NCBI GenBank assembly: GCA_021324335.1
Contig: JAJPJH010000004.1
Location: 20,933-84,932 of the forward strand
DNA: 64,000 bases
DNA from: Gammaproteobacteria bacterium
Lineage (GTDB): Bacteria > Pseudomonadota > Gammaproteobacteria > DSM-16500
Direction of reading: 5' to 3'
In this document: one piece after another, positions 23,821 through 32,811 of the stretch
How the letters are laid out: every line of letters begins with the position of its first letter
Position numbering within the stretch: position 1 is the first letter of the stretch
Notes under the pieces: model-generated
Databases searched by the model: none
What the model was told of the DNA's origin: nothing
The model's input: only the letters and a program-made list of their open reading frames with translations
Program-made: the position numbers and the translations under genes

Positions 23821-26238
23821 TCAGGTAACTGCATTTATTCTCAAATTTATTTGTTGAGGTTTGTTTAGCCCAGCAGAAGTTTTTTTAAATAACATAATCT
23901 GTCTTGCTCTTTCTAATGGTCTAATACCTGAGACATATAATTGATTAGCTAATTTCAAGAAATTATCTTTAGAAAGAACGTTTCCTTTGTATTTAATACG
24001 TATTTTAGGATTTGTACTGTAAAGTTTTTCTATTTCTTTTATTATTAATATTAATGAATCATTTGGTTTAGCCTGTAAAATCTCTCCAGGATGTTTAGGG
24101 AAAGGATTAACTCTAAAACTGCGCGCCATAAATATCAAAAAACGGTTTAGATTATGGATTTCAAGTTCCATATTATTAACTGTTGCAATAGTCGCTTGTT
24201 CAGTACGCTTAGTCTCGTTAGCCGGAGTTTTTGCAAACATAACATCAGTATCAATCACTTTTATGGAAACATTATCTTTGATACTTTCCAAAGTTTTAAG
24301 AAAATTCAACCAAGGCCACCGATAAGAACCTATTGCAGCACTCGCCGAAACGTAACGGCCAGATTTATCTCCTCGCTCCTTGATTCGAGATGCAGCACCA
24401 CAAGGATCTGCTGTGTTAACAAAAATGACATTTTTCCCTGAATTTATAGATTTAATCGTTGACGGATCACATGCCTCTTGTATCCAATTTGGAGCGTGCC
24501 CACTTTTTTCCATTTCAGCAAGCAGGTCCCAAATGATAACTTTAACAAACCAAGCTTCAGGTAAGGTTAACTTACCGCGTTGCATTACGAATCCTGCTTG
24601 ATCGAGATGTAAATAATCACTAAGGATTTTATTCCATTCATCTGATCCAATAAAAGCCGTGCTCGTCTTGCCCAGCATTGCTCGAATCATTTTTTCACTA
24701 ACTGATTTTCCACTGGCAACCGGTCCTGTTATTCCAAAACAGTTACGATCTGATAGAGCATATCGTTCTAGTGGTACATATTTATCTTCTTTAATTGCAA
24801 TTTCTACTAATTTATTGACCTTTATCCTAATGTCTGACATCACCCAGTCATGAAATTTTTCATGTAACCGCACAGCTGTCGCTATTTGTAAATCAGATTC
24901 GCGCATGTGATAAATTGTTTTATGATTTTCACTTAATTCGGTTGATGAAATTGTTTTATGGAGTTCACTTATTCGGCTAGCATTTGCTGGATTTGTATGA
25001 ACTTTTTGATTGAGTTCAAGTTGCATTTTCTTAAATTCATCTTCCCATTGAACTTTAGAGTTTGGACTAAGTTCGAAAAATTTCCTGAACAATTGGGTAG
25101 CCATTTTTTCTAATTCATCACTATTATTAATTTTAACATTCACTGTAAGATAGGCAATGACAACCAATAATACGAGTCTTTCTGGTTTCATTGAGGTAAA
25201 CGCTAAATTTTCTTCATTCATTTTCGCTTTGGCAGCATAAGCATGCGCCTGAGCAGAAGATAGCCTGTTATTTTCTTCTGAAAATAGTGTAAATTGTACC
25301 GCGTTATCCATTCGCTGTTTAACCCATCTGATGGCTGTTTCAAATGGAGTTAAATTTCTTAACTGCCAAGGATCTTTATTTCCATCACTTTTTATTTCAC
25401 GATCAGTTAAAACTTGCAAAGCACGTAAAAAACACCATGTTGTTGGTCGTATTGGTAATGGCTCATTTTTATAGGTTAAAATATAAGTTTGATTTCCTGA
25501 TAAGACTTTATCTTCTTTTACCGTTGCTTTTAACTCCGACAACTTAAAAGCATGTGTCCACTGTCCAAAGCGAGAGACACTAGAAGTACAAGCATCAATT
25601 AACGCATCTAAATCGCGTTCACCTAAGTCTACATCAAAATATTCTGTGCAATAGTCAGTACTCATTTCAGGGAAACCCGCGGCTCGACGATCAATGAAAT
25701 GAATATTACATATATCTTTTTCTGTGATTTTTATTCCAATTTCATTGATTCTTCGTATAGCAGCAGCTAATAAATATGTTAAAGGATCATCATGAGAAGA
25801 CAATTTTTTATATAAATCCCATGCAGATGGGGTTTGCAATAATTCCTTTTCTTGAGAGTCAACTCGAACACCGTGAGCAGTCCATTGCACTTCTTGTACA
25901 TTTGAAGATACTTTTAATCCTAAATTTTTCAGTAATAGGACGTATTGTTCTCCCTTAGAAGTAAAACGAATAATTGGTACTGCCGTATATTTTCTTCCTT
26001 GCAACATGAACTGCTTAGAGATATCGTTTCTATATTGATTAAAAAACTGCATGCACGGATGATCTTTATTTAATGTTTCATGAAAAAAAGCCCAATCGTC
26101 AGGAGAGATCTTTTCTGATTTAGCAATTTTTTCCAATGCTGATAGAAGCAATGCATCATTTCCTTGTTTTTTTTCTTTAACTTGATCGTAGAGTTGTTGA
26201 GCAAGTACAGGAACGTCGTTTGTAATTAACCGCTGCAT
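23821..26238 (-). CDS. Large protein with Nudix-like segment and zeta-toxin-like P-loop domain
   Basis: An 805-residue protein. Residues about 75-185 resemble a decayed Nudix fold (GRKYTAVPIIRFTSKGEQYVLLLKN, then AAAIRRINEIGIKI in the place of the Nudix box REUXEEXGU). From about residue 495 a kinase-like domain begins: FGITGPVASGKSVSEKMI (Walker A), FIGSDEWNKILSDY and GKNVIFVNTADPCGAASRIKERG, resembling zeta toxin/AAA kinases. The middle is unrecognised. No antitoxin gene precedes it; a LuxR regulator ends two bases upstream, so they form an operon. A host-directed effector or a phosphotransferase is possible. Confidence 0.65.
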   Translation of the reverse strand: MQRLITNDVPVLAQQLYDQVKEKKQGNDALLLSALEKIAKSEKISPDDWAFFHETLNKDHPCMQFFNQYRNDISKQFMLQGRKYTAVPIIRFTSKGEQYVLLLKNLGLKVSSNVQEVQWTAHGVRVDSQEKELLQTPSAWDLYKKLSSHDDPLTYLLAAAIRRINEIGIKITEKDICNIHFIDRRAAGFPEMSTDYCTEYFDVDLGERDLDALIDACTSSVSRFGQWTHAFKLSELKATVKEDKVLSGNQTYILTYKNEPLPIRPTTWCFLRALQVLTDREIKSDGNKDPWQLRNLTPFETAIRWVKQRMDNAVQFTLFSEENNRLSSAQAHAYAAKAKMNEENLAFTSMKPERLVLLVVIAYLTVNVKINNSDELEKMATQLFRKFFELSPNSKVQWEDEFKKMQLELNQKVHTNPANASRISELHKTISSTELSENHKTIYHMRESDLQIATAVRLHEKFHDWVMSDIRIKVNKLVEIAIKEDKYVPLERYALSDRNCFGITGPVASGKSVSEKMIRAMLGKTSTAFIGSDEWNKILSDYLHLDQAGFVMQRGKLTLPEAWFVKVIIWDLLAEMEKSGHAPNWIQEACDPSTIKSINSGKNVIFVNTADPCGAASRIKERGDKSGRYVSASAAIGSYRWPWLNFLKTLESIKDNVSIKVIDTDVMFAKTPANETKRTEQATIATVNNMELEIHNLNRFLIFMARSFRVNPFPKHPGEILQAKPNDSLILIIKEIEKLYSTNPKIRIKYKGNVLSKDNFLKLANQLYVSGIRPLERARQIMLFKKTSAGLNKPQQINLRINAVT

Positions 26239-26240
26239 AA

Positions 26241-27074
26241 TTAGGCACCACTATTGTTGTTTTCAAAAATAATTAATCGTTTTATCAATTCGACTTTATT
26301 AGAACAATTCAATTTATTTTTTATATTCTCAATATGTCTTTCTACTGTTTTTCTTGATATAACGAGTTGATCTGCAATTCTTTGGGCAGTTTTTCCCATA
26401 AGTATATTTTGAGCCACTTCTTTTTCCCTACTTGAAAGTTTTATAGAAATTTTATCTTGACTGATTATGTCCATTGCATTGATCTCAGATAAAAATTCAT
26501 TCCGCACATTGCGCTCATTTTTTAAGTTTGGAAAATGATCATGTGATTTTAAATTACTAGCATTGTGGATATGGAGGCGATTCTTTTCAGATTTTCTTAG
26601 AATTCGACCGCCTTCAGACTTAAAAAAAATAATAAACTTTTTCAAAAGATCAATATTATTCAAATAAAAATTGTTAAGCCAAGTGGCTTTAACAGGGCCA
26701 GAGAAAAAATAGAATTCGCAATAATTGATATTTTTTTCAATAATGGTGATTCCATTATCGCTGTTAAAATAATCGCGCGCATGCAAAAAAACCGGAGAAT
26801 GGTCTTCTTTAGGCCAAATAAAATATCCAGAATTGTATGAATCAGGGCTATCTTCAAAAAGACTAGTTTTGTATAGCTCAAGTTTAAAATAGTCCTCAAT
26901 CCACTGACCACTATTCGAAAGATATATTTGTGATCCATCTGTAAATTTTTTCAAATAAGTAAAATATGTAATTCCTAATCGTTGCAATGGTAAGCAAAGA
27001 TTATAGATATCTTTTGCCATATCTAGTGGATAGCTGTTGGTTTGCAATGGATTCATGTGTATTGTCTTGCTCAT
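26241..27074 (-). CDS. LuxR-family transcriptional regulator
   Basis: A 277-residue regulator. The C-terminal 65 residues are a GerE HTH: KLSSREKEVAQNILMGKTAQRIADQLVISRKTVERHIENIKNKLNC. The N-terminal 180 residues form an alpha/beta sensor (LGITYFTYLKKFTDGSQIYLSNSGQW; YFIWPKEDHSPVFLHARDYF) unlike the PAS domains of the 1-4 kb array and more like LuxR-solo sensors of Legionella and Coxiella (from memory). It is divergent from the gene at 27346 and precedes the 805-residue gene by two bases, suggesting that it controls both. Confidence 0.85.
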   Translation of the reverse strand: MSKTIHMNPLQTNSYPLDMAKDIYNLCLPLQRLGITYFTYLKKFTDGSQIYLSNSGQWIEDYFKLELYKTSLFEDSPDSYNSGYFIWPKEDHSPVFLHARDYFNSDNGITIIEKNINYCEFYFFSGPVKATWLNNFYLNNIDLLKKFIIFFKSEGGRILRKSEKNRLHIHNASNLKSHDHFPNLKNERNVRNEFLSEINAMDIISQDKISIKLSSREKEVAQNILMGKTAQRIADQLVISRKTVERHIENIKNKLNCSNKVELIKRLIIFENNNSGA

Positions 27075-27195
27075 TCAATAAAAATGGGTATTTTCCCCAT
27101 AGTGTTATTTGCCACTAATAGCTATATTTGGCGCATATAATGCCATGCTGATTTAATTCAGATCAATTTAAATACAGAAAAGTGTATGATTTGTC

Positions 27196-27220
27196 AATAC
27201 GGTATTTTATACGGGTATTA
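27196..27220. promoter_or_regulatory. Degenerate operator-like repeat
   Basis: Two direct ATACGG half-sites (27198-27203 and 27210-27215) are followed by TATT in each case and resemble the right half of the CCCGAATTNAATACGGG palindromes. The site lies in the divergent region between the LuxR gene (start 27074) and the gene at 27346. The left half is not symmetric, so this is a weak member or a different regulator's site. Confidence 0.3.
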
Positions 27221-27345
27221 AAATGAACAGCTTTTGATATAATATGAGCATCAAGCGATTCATTGATTTATATATGCTCAGGTAAGGTGTATTAATTTAA
27301 ATAAAATAGTCACCTTTAATTATATGCACAGTAGAGATAATTGGT

Positions 27346-29049
27346 ATGTTAAGAAGAATTTTATTTTTACGTAAAGATTTGCATTCGACACCCCGAATGT
27401 TAGCGAGTATTGGTATTGCTCCCCGAATTAATCATTTTCAATTTAATTCTTTAAAAGCAAAAAGAGAATTGGCAAATTTCTCAACTCGTTTTAACAATGA
27501 ATATTTATTAATTGAAAGAGGTCAAAGAAAAATGTTCTCAACTTCAACGAGTTTCAAGACTCATCTACAAAGCTTATCAAGTAAAGAATTATTATCCCAT
27601 TATGGTGATTGGTCTCAAACAACCGAACAGCGTAGAATGCTATCCCTTACTGGGGTAGATGAGTATATGGCTATTCGACAATCATTATATGTCATGGCTA
27701 TTTTTTTGAAATACGATTCATTAGAGGATATAGCTAAAGCGCTACAAGCAAGCTATAGCGAAGATGATTTCATTTTTACAGGCATTAAAGTTGAAAGTAA
27801 AGATGAGAAGGCTTTTTTAGAAAATATCGGAAATATTGTTAAGTTAAGAAATACCTTTAGGGATAAATATCCCAATAATACAAATGAATTATTGATAGAG
27901 ACATTTATTTTGCATGATCTAGGAAAGCAAAAAAGCTTTGTGAGTGCCGATGCAAAATCAGCAGCGTCTAATGAGAAATATTTAAAAGATTGGTTAGAAC
28001 AAAAAGCAAATGCTGCCAGAAAAGAACGGTACGAAAACGCTGGCAAATTAATTGATATATTTGATGGACTAGGCTACAACCCAACTAAATTATTATCAAG
28101 TGGTTACACTGGAGTTTTAACACCAGTTGAAAATAGCCTGGAGTATTTATCTCAGTTAAATAAAACCAGTGATAATACAGCCGAAAATAATACAGAAGCA
28201 TTAAATAATTATCTCTTTCAAAAAGCAAAAGCATTGGGTTTAAACGCACAATTTAATTTTGAATTTTTAGTTGATTCTCTAAATAAACGTAAGTCCTGGT
28301 CTCAATTGACCAATGAAGAACAGAACAAAGTGGTTATGCTGCTTTTATGCTGTCCTTTCATTTTTGTTAAACCGCCTTTAAATACACAAAAGGTCACAGA
28401 AGAATTTGTTGCATCATGGAATAACACAAAAAATCAAAAAATTGTCGACGAACTGTGCCAATTTTTCATTAACAATATTTTTTCGAAAGATCCTATGTGG
28501 CTATACAATATTACAGGATTATTGCATCACACATCCGCACAAGGTGGAAGTCATTTTGCAAATGGTGGTACTGTCGAAGAACTATTTTCTGTATTCTTTC
28601 CATTTTTACTGAATTCAGCCAATGGAAAAATGAGCACCATTCCAGTCGAAGCAGCAACGGAAAGAACATTCAATAAATTTCAAATGTTACAAGGATTGGA
28701 AATGGTTTTGTTCATGCCACAATCATTATTAAAAAACAAAGGACTTGCTTTGCGTGCAATCAATTATACAGCGCCAGCTGTTAAATCAAGTTATTTGGAA
28801 TGTTTACAAAAAGCCAAATCTGAAAATTTGCAGAAAAAATCTGTAGTTGATGAAGTGAAAATTGAACCAGCAAAACCTGTAAAACAACAACTTGATGCTA
28901 CTGAACATAATGTTAAACAGGCAGTAAAATCTCAAATCTCCCATAATTGGAAACGAATTGCTATGGGTGCAGGAGTATTTGGACTATTTGCTTTAGGTTA
29001 TGCAGTTGTTTCTGGCTCAAATTCAAATCTACCTCGACCAAAATTATAG
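27346..29049 (+). CDS. Hypothetical HD-motif protein with C-terminal membrane anchor
   Basis: A 567-residue protein. The N-terminus MLRRILFLRKDLHSTPRML is basic like a mitochondrial presequence. LIETFILHDLGKQKSF near residue 189 is an HD-like metal motif, and GLLHHTSAQGGSHFANGG near 390 supplies further His; phosphohydrolase activity is a guess. After a charged linker, the C-terminal 30 residues carry one membrane helix (IAMGAGVFGLFALGYAVVSG) and a short tail ending PKL, a tail-anchor layout. The next gene ends the same way. It is an effector candidate. Confidence 0.62.
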   Translation: MLRRILFLRKDLHSTPRMLASIGIAPRINHFQFNSLKAKRELANFSTRFNNEYLLIERGQRKMFSTSTSFKTHLQSLSSKELLSHYGDWSQTTEQRRMLSLTGVDEYMAIRQSLYVMAIFLKYDSLEDIAKALQASYSEDDFIFTGIKVESKDEKAFLENIGNIVKLRNTFRDKYPNNTNELLIETFILHDLGKQKSFVSADAKSAASNEKYLKDWLEQKANAARKERYENAGKLIDIFDGLGYNPTKLLSSGYTGVLTPVENSLEYLSQLNKTSDNTAENNTEALNNYLFQKAKALGLNAQFNFEFLVDSLNKRKSWSQLTNEEQNKVVMLLLCCPFIFVKPPLNTQKVTEEFVASWNNTKNQKIVDELCQFFINNIFSKDPMWLYNITGLLHHTSAQGGSHFANGGTVEELFSVFFPFLLNSANGKMSTIPVEAATERTFNKFQMLQGLEMVLFMPQSLLKNKGLALRAINYTAPAVKSSYLECLQKAKSENLQKKSVVDEVKIEPAKPVKQQLDATEHNVKQAVKSQISHNWKRIAMGAGVFGLFALGYAVVSGSNSNLPRPKL

Positions 29050-29116
29050 ATAATAGTATAGAGCGTACTTGTTAAGCTCTCATTTTCAGGTTAAATTTTT
29101 CTATGGAATTTTAATT

Positions 29117-30328
29117 ATGTTTAGACAAACAAATGTAAAAGAACAAAACGCACAGCCGATAGATTATATTTTTGATACCGATATCGGTAATGATTTTGAT
29201 GATACTGGCGCTCTTATTTTAGCAATGCATTCTCATTCAAAACCTCTTGCTGTCACTACTGTCCATACTGAACCAATGAAAAAGGCAAAAATTGCAAAAT
29301 TAGTCATGAGTGAATGTGGATTTACAAGCATACCAGTTTATGCAGGTATCGGCTGTACAAGACAAGACCCAAAAGAGAAATTTCTTCAACAAAATCCTTT
29401 TTTCCCTGCTAGGTTTGGCTTTCCGAATCCTGATCAAGGAGAAAAAAAATGGCATGACAAACAAGCTCAAGCTTATGAAGGAGAATATGGTCAAGAATTT
29501 GATAAAATGAAAATTGAGAAAGAATCCGCTTCTGAATTTATTGCTAAAATTGCAAAAAAATATTCTTCTAGTAATAAATTGACCATTGTCGCAATAGGGC
29601 CATTACACAACATCAGTGCAGCACTCGAATTAGATCCTAGCATTGCAAACAATATTAAGCTCGTTTCTATGGGCGGATTGCATCCAAAGGGCTATAATTG
29701 GCTGATTTCACCTCAAGTATCTGAAAAAGTTCTTTCAAAAGTTGAAACAGTAGTCATAACGAGTGATTTAATTGCTAAAAATAATTTTTTTATTTCAGCC
29801 GAAGAATTGGCAAAAATTATTGAAAAAACGCATTCAAAATTTGGAAAAACTGTTATTAAAGATTGGAAAAATTGGCATCAGGCAGATTATTTTGGAAAGT
29901 CTAACACAAATTTGTATGATCCCGTTACGCTTTTTCTAGCGCTTCATCCTGAATATATCTCTGCGACCGAAAGCATGCGTGTACAATTCCCTTGTTTAAT
30001 GAATGGGAAAGTACAGCCAAAATTTATGAATCGCCCCTATTTTGATCCCGAATTGAAAGGTACGATCATTTCAGCTACTGAAGACAAGCAGAGCCAAATC
30101 CGATTTGTTACAAAAGTTAATTCACCCGAGTATATTAGAACCAATGTTGTTTCAGCAATTACTGGGAGATTAACTCAAATGCCAAAACCACTTTTGCATC
30201 AGAGATTCTCGAACAGAAAAATAGGATTATGCATCGGAATTGCAGCTGTAGGCATTGGGTTGTTTGCAAGGAGAATGCTGAGTCAACCGGTTGGCAAATT
30301 ATCAGCGACCCCGGTTGCTAAATTATAA
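29117..30328 (+). CDS. Nucleoside-hydrolase-like protein with C-terminal membrane anchor
   Basis: A 403-residue protein if started at ATG 29117; upstream TTG and ATG codons are unsuitable. The metal and ribose site DTDIGNDFDD at 20-29 is the signature of inosine-uridine-preferring nucleoside hydrolases, supported by LTIVAIGPLHNISAAL and DPVTLFLALHPE. Such enzymes cleave ribonucleosides to base and ribose. Unusually, a C-terminal helix (IGLCIGIAAVGIGLFARRML) and tail ending AKL follow, which ordinary IUNHs lack. It may be membrane-anchored in a target compartment. Confidence 0.78.
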   Translation: MFRQTNVKEQNAQPIDYIFDTDIGNDFDDTGALILAMHSHSKPLAVTTVHTEPMKKAKIAKLVMSECGFTSIPVYAGIGCTRQDPKEKFLQQNPFFPARFGFPNPDQGEKKWHDKQAQAYEGEYGQEFDKMKIEKESASEFIAKIAKKYSSSNKLTIVAIGPLHNISAALELDPSIANNIKLVSMGGLHPKGYNWLISPQVSEKVLSKVETVVITSDLIAKNNFFISAEELAKIIEKTHSKFGKTVIKDWKNWHQADYFGKSNTNLYDPVTLFLALHPEYISATESMRVQFPCLMNGKVQPKFMNRPYFDPELKGTIISATEDKQSQIRFVTKVNSPEYIRTNVVSAITGRLTQMPKPLLHQRFSNRKIGLCIGIAAVGIGLFARRMLSQPVGKLSATPVAKL

Positions 30329-30399
30329 ATGTATGTGCGATAAAAGCGGCCGAAAATTTTCGCCGATTAGTCGGAAGAACTATATCAAGGGAAATCGTG

Positions 30400-30924
30400 A
30401 TGCAAAGATATACTTTTGAGCCAAAACATGAGGACAGCGCTATATCCCAATATGACAGTTATAGTTGTACAGAGCTTTTAAATGAGTGTAAAAAAGGATT
30501 GGAAAAAACGATTGAAATTGTAAGGAATAGAAATCTACTTTTAACACTACGACAAAACCAATTTGCAATTCCTGGACTTATTTCTAGGTACGGTAATAAT
30601 CCTGTATTTGTTAAAGCTATCTTGCAAAATAAGGATATTATATACAAGGCAGGGCAGGAGGAGTATGCCAAAAAAATTCATCCATTACTTTTAAAAACGG
30701 CATTTGATAATGATGATGAAAGATTATATACGCGGGGCGCACTTTTTGGATTTTTTCTTGAAAAAAAGTTACCGCAATGGCCAGGAAATCAAGTTGCCCT
30801 ATGTTTAGATAGAATTTCGGGGGGAAGAGTTGCGGCCGTTTCAAAGAGATGTTATCAGAAAGCAAGAGAACCAGCTGACGCTATAGCGCCACCTGGTGGA
30901 TTATACGTTGCTAATAATAGGTAA
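30400..30924 (+). CDS. Hypothetical protein
   Basis: A 174-residue soluble protein from ATG 30400, with AAGGGAAA upstream (an adjacent GTG at 30397 is the alternative). It is mostly helical, for example CTELLNECKKGLEKTIEIVRNRNLLLTLRQ and PVFVKAILQNKDIIYKAGQEEYAKKI, and ends in a Pro/Gly-rich tail (DAIAPPGGLYVANN). No domain is recognised. It follows two membrane-anchored proteins on the same strand. The function is unknown. Confidence 0.55.
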   Translation: MQRYTFEPKHEDSAISQYDSYSCTELLNECKKGLEKTIEIVRNRNLLLTLRQNQFAIPGLISRYGNNPVFVKAILQNKDIIYKAGQEEYAKKIHPLLLKTAFDNDDERLYTRGALFGFFLEKKLPQWPGNQVALCLDRISGGRVAAVSKRCYQKAREPADAIAPPGGLYVANNR

Positions 30925-31045
30925 AATGGAACGCAACATAAGTATCGTTTGTCAAAGTAGCTTTGATCACAGGAGTTGTTATCAGTATGCGGCATTTTTT
31001 TCACTTTGAAGTGGTTTAGTTGGTTTTTATGTTGTAAATAGTTAT

Positions 31046-31059
31046 GGTCCACCTGGACC
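31046..31059. terminator. Short hairpin between convergent genes
   Basis: GGTCCA-CC-TGGACC forms a 6-bp stem with a 2-base loop in the 195-bp space between the rightward gene ending at 30924 and the leftward methyltransferase ending at 31120. There is no T-run, so it is only a possible terminator. Nothing else was seen in the gap. Confidence 0.3.
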
Positions 31060-31119
31060 AAGGGCATAATCAAAAAGCATAACTGTGAAATTATATTTAT
31101 AAAAAAAGATAGATCGTGT

Positions 31120-31899
31120 TTAATTTTTTCCAAGTATTGCATCAAGACGGCGAAATGGCATACCAATTATGCCATTTGGAGAAATTTCAATTTTTTCAAT
31201 AAAACGAGAGATAATATCACTTATAAACTTATCTCTTAAATGTGGGTGAATCTGATCTGCATGTGGTAACCATGATCTTAGAAAAGCTTCTGCGTCTTTT
31301 CTGGTTGGGAAATTTGCGATTGGAATTTGCTCTTCGAGAGATATAATCGTTAAACCGGATTGTTTTACAAGTGATCGATACAGCTCTAAGTTGTAACTAA
31401 TATGTGGATTTGAGTATCCTTCAAAATAGCGTGACCAACTAGGGTGCAGAGTTGTTTCTTCGATTGATTCCCATATTGCAGGATGTTTGGGGTATAAGGT
31501 AATAATAATTTTTCCATTGGTTTTTAGAGCTCTTTTAGCACCTAAAAGAAATGCCAATTGATCTTCTACCCAATGTAAACATGCAAATGAAACTATTAAA
31601 TCAAATGAATTTTCAAAACTAATATTTTCCGCTCTACAAACACTAAAAAATAAATTTTTATATTTATTTCCAAATTCTTCCCTAGCAAAATCGATCATTT
31701 GTTGTGAGCTATCGATTCCTATGACTTTACCATTGGGCACCAGAGTCGATATTATTGCAGTAATTTTTCCATCACCGCATCCTACATCCAAAACATGTTC
31801 ATTGCCGGAAAAATGATATTTTGATAATGCAGCTTCAGCATGATCAAATTGGAATTGTGAATTTTGATAATAATCTTCTGCAACCCAAGTAAATTGCAT
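31120..31899 (-). CDS. SAM-dependent methyltransferase
   Basis: A 259-residue class I methyltransferase. Motif I is VLDVGCGDG at 36-44, followed by VIGIDSSQQMIDFARE, SFACLHWVED (post-motif) and NGKIIITLYPKHP. It resembles trans-aconitate / juvenile-hormone-acid type methyltransferases. It shares WSRYFEGYSNPHISYN with the neighbouring enzyme, so the two are diverged copies. It lies 12 bases after that gene in an operon headed by an XRE regulator. The methyl acceptor is unknown. Confidence 0.83.
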   Translation of the reverse strand: MQFTWVAEDYYQNSQFQFDHAEAALSKYHFSGNEHVLDVGCGDGKITAIISTLVPNGKVIGIDSSQQMIDFAREEFGNKYKNLFFSVCRAENISFENSFDLIVSFACLHWVEDQLAFLLGAKRALKTNGKIIITLYPKHPAIWESIEETTLHPSWSRYFEGYSNPHISYNLELYRSLVKQSGLTIISLEEQIPIANFPTRKDAEAFLRSWLPHADQIHPHLRDKFISDIISRFIEKIEISPNGIIGMPFRRLDAILGKN

Positions 31900-31911
31900 A
31901 CTACTAACCTT

Positions 31912-32811
31912 TTACAGTTTTGCTCTAAGAGGAAGATGAGATTGCTTTTCAGCACCAGAAGATCTTGCGCAAGGTTTTCTGGTTAAAAGCATAGAATGCT
32001 TATAATCTGAAAGATTATAGAGATTTCTATTTTGCAATTCAGGCCTGATAGCAAGAACCCGAAGCATTTTTAATGGCATCATGACTTTATTGTCTTTTAA
32101 TCGAACGATTTTAAGAAACGCATCCCCAATGTCAGAGAGAAATTCATCATGTTTATCATTTGGCACATGCTTCATGTGCGGAAGCCATGCTTTTAGAAAT
32201 AATTCCATATTGCGTTTTGTATCAAATTCATAGGTCATGATCTCGGTTTGCATAGATCGTTTTTCTAAGCCAGAATCATTGAGTAGTTTTGCATATTTTT
32301 CTTGCGTGAAAAAATTATGTGGATTTGTAAATCCTTCAAAATACTTTGACCATTTTGGATTTGCTACAGTTGACTCAATAGCAGTATAGAGTTCTTCGTG
32401 TCTGAGCGGTACCAATAGAATAGCTTTACCATTTTCTGTTAATGAATTTTTAATTCCAGTAAGTGCGTGAAGTTGTTCTGCTACCCAGTGTAAACAGCAA
32501 AATGATGTTACTACATCAAACTGATTCTGAAAAATATTTTTTTGCGCATCCATTACCATAAACCCAAGATTGGATTTTTTATATTCTCTAGATGCTGATT
32601 GGATCATTTCAGGGGAGAGATCTGTGCCAAGCACCATTCCTTTGTTCGCTATTCCTGCCATATTAGCTGTTACACGTCCATCACCGCAGCCGATATCAAG
32701 AATACGATCAGTAGGTTTAATACCAGCATCTTTTAATAATCGATGAGCGAAATCATATTGAAGGTTTGAATTATTTTTATATTCACCTGGGTTCGAAAAT
32801 GAATGTGTCAT
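31912..32811 (-). CDS. SAM-dependent methyltransferase
   Basis: A 299-residue class I methyltransferase, paralogous to the downstream gene. Motif I is ILDIGCGDG at 37-45, then LGTDLSPEMIQSASRE, SFCCLHWVAEQ, and WSKYFEGFTNPHNFF as the shared paralogue segment. It has a C-terminal extension of about 40 basic residues ending AKL that the sister enzyme lacks. Its start overlaps the stop of the XRE regulator as ATGA, so expression is coupled to that repressor-like gene. Having such enzymes next to the transfer operon is odd. Confidence 0.83.
   Translation of the reverse strand: MTHSFSNPGEYKNNSNLQYDFAHRLLKDAGIKPTDRILDIGCGDGRVTANMAGIANKGMVLGTDLSPEMIQSASREYKKSNLGFMVMDAQKNIFQNQFDVVTSFCCLHWVAEQLHALTGIKNSLTENGKAILLVPLRHEELYTAIESTVANPKWSKYFEGFTNPHNFFTQEKYAKLLNDSGLEKRSMQTEIMTYEFDTKRNMELFLKAWLPHMKHVPNDKHDEFLSDIGDAFLKIVRLKDNKVMMPLKMLRVLAIRPELQNRNLYNLSDYKHSMLLTRKPCARSSGAEKQSHLPLRAKL

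Noticed and set aside
30855..31166. A leftward 103-codon frame near the end of the gene at 30400
   Set aside because: It overlaps real genes at both ends, has odd composition and covers the hairpin region; no family is recognised.
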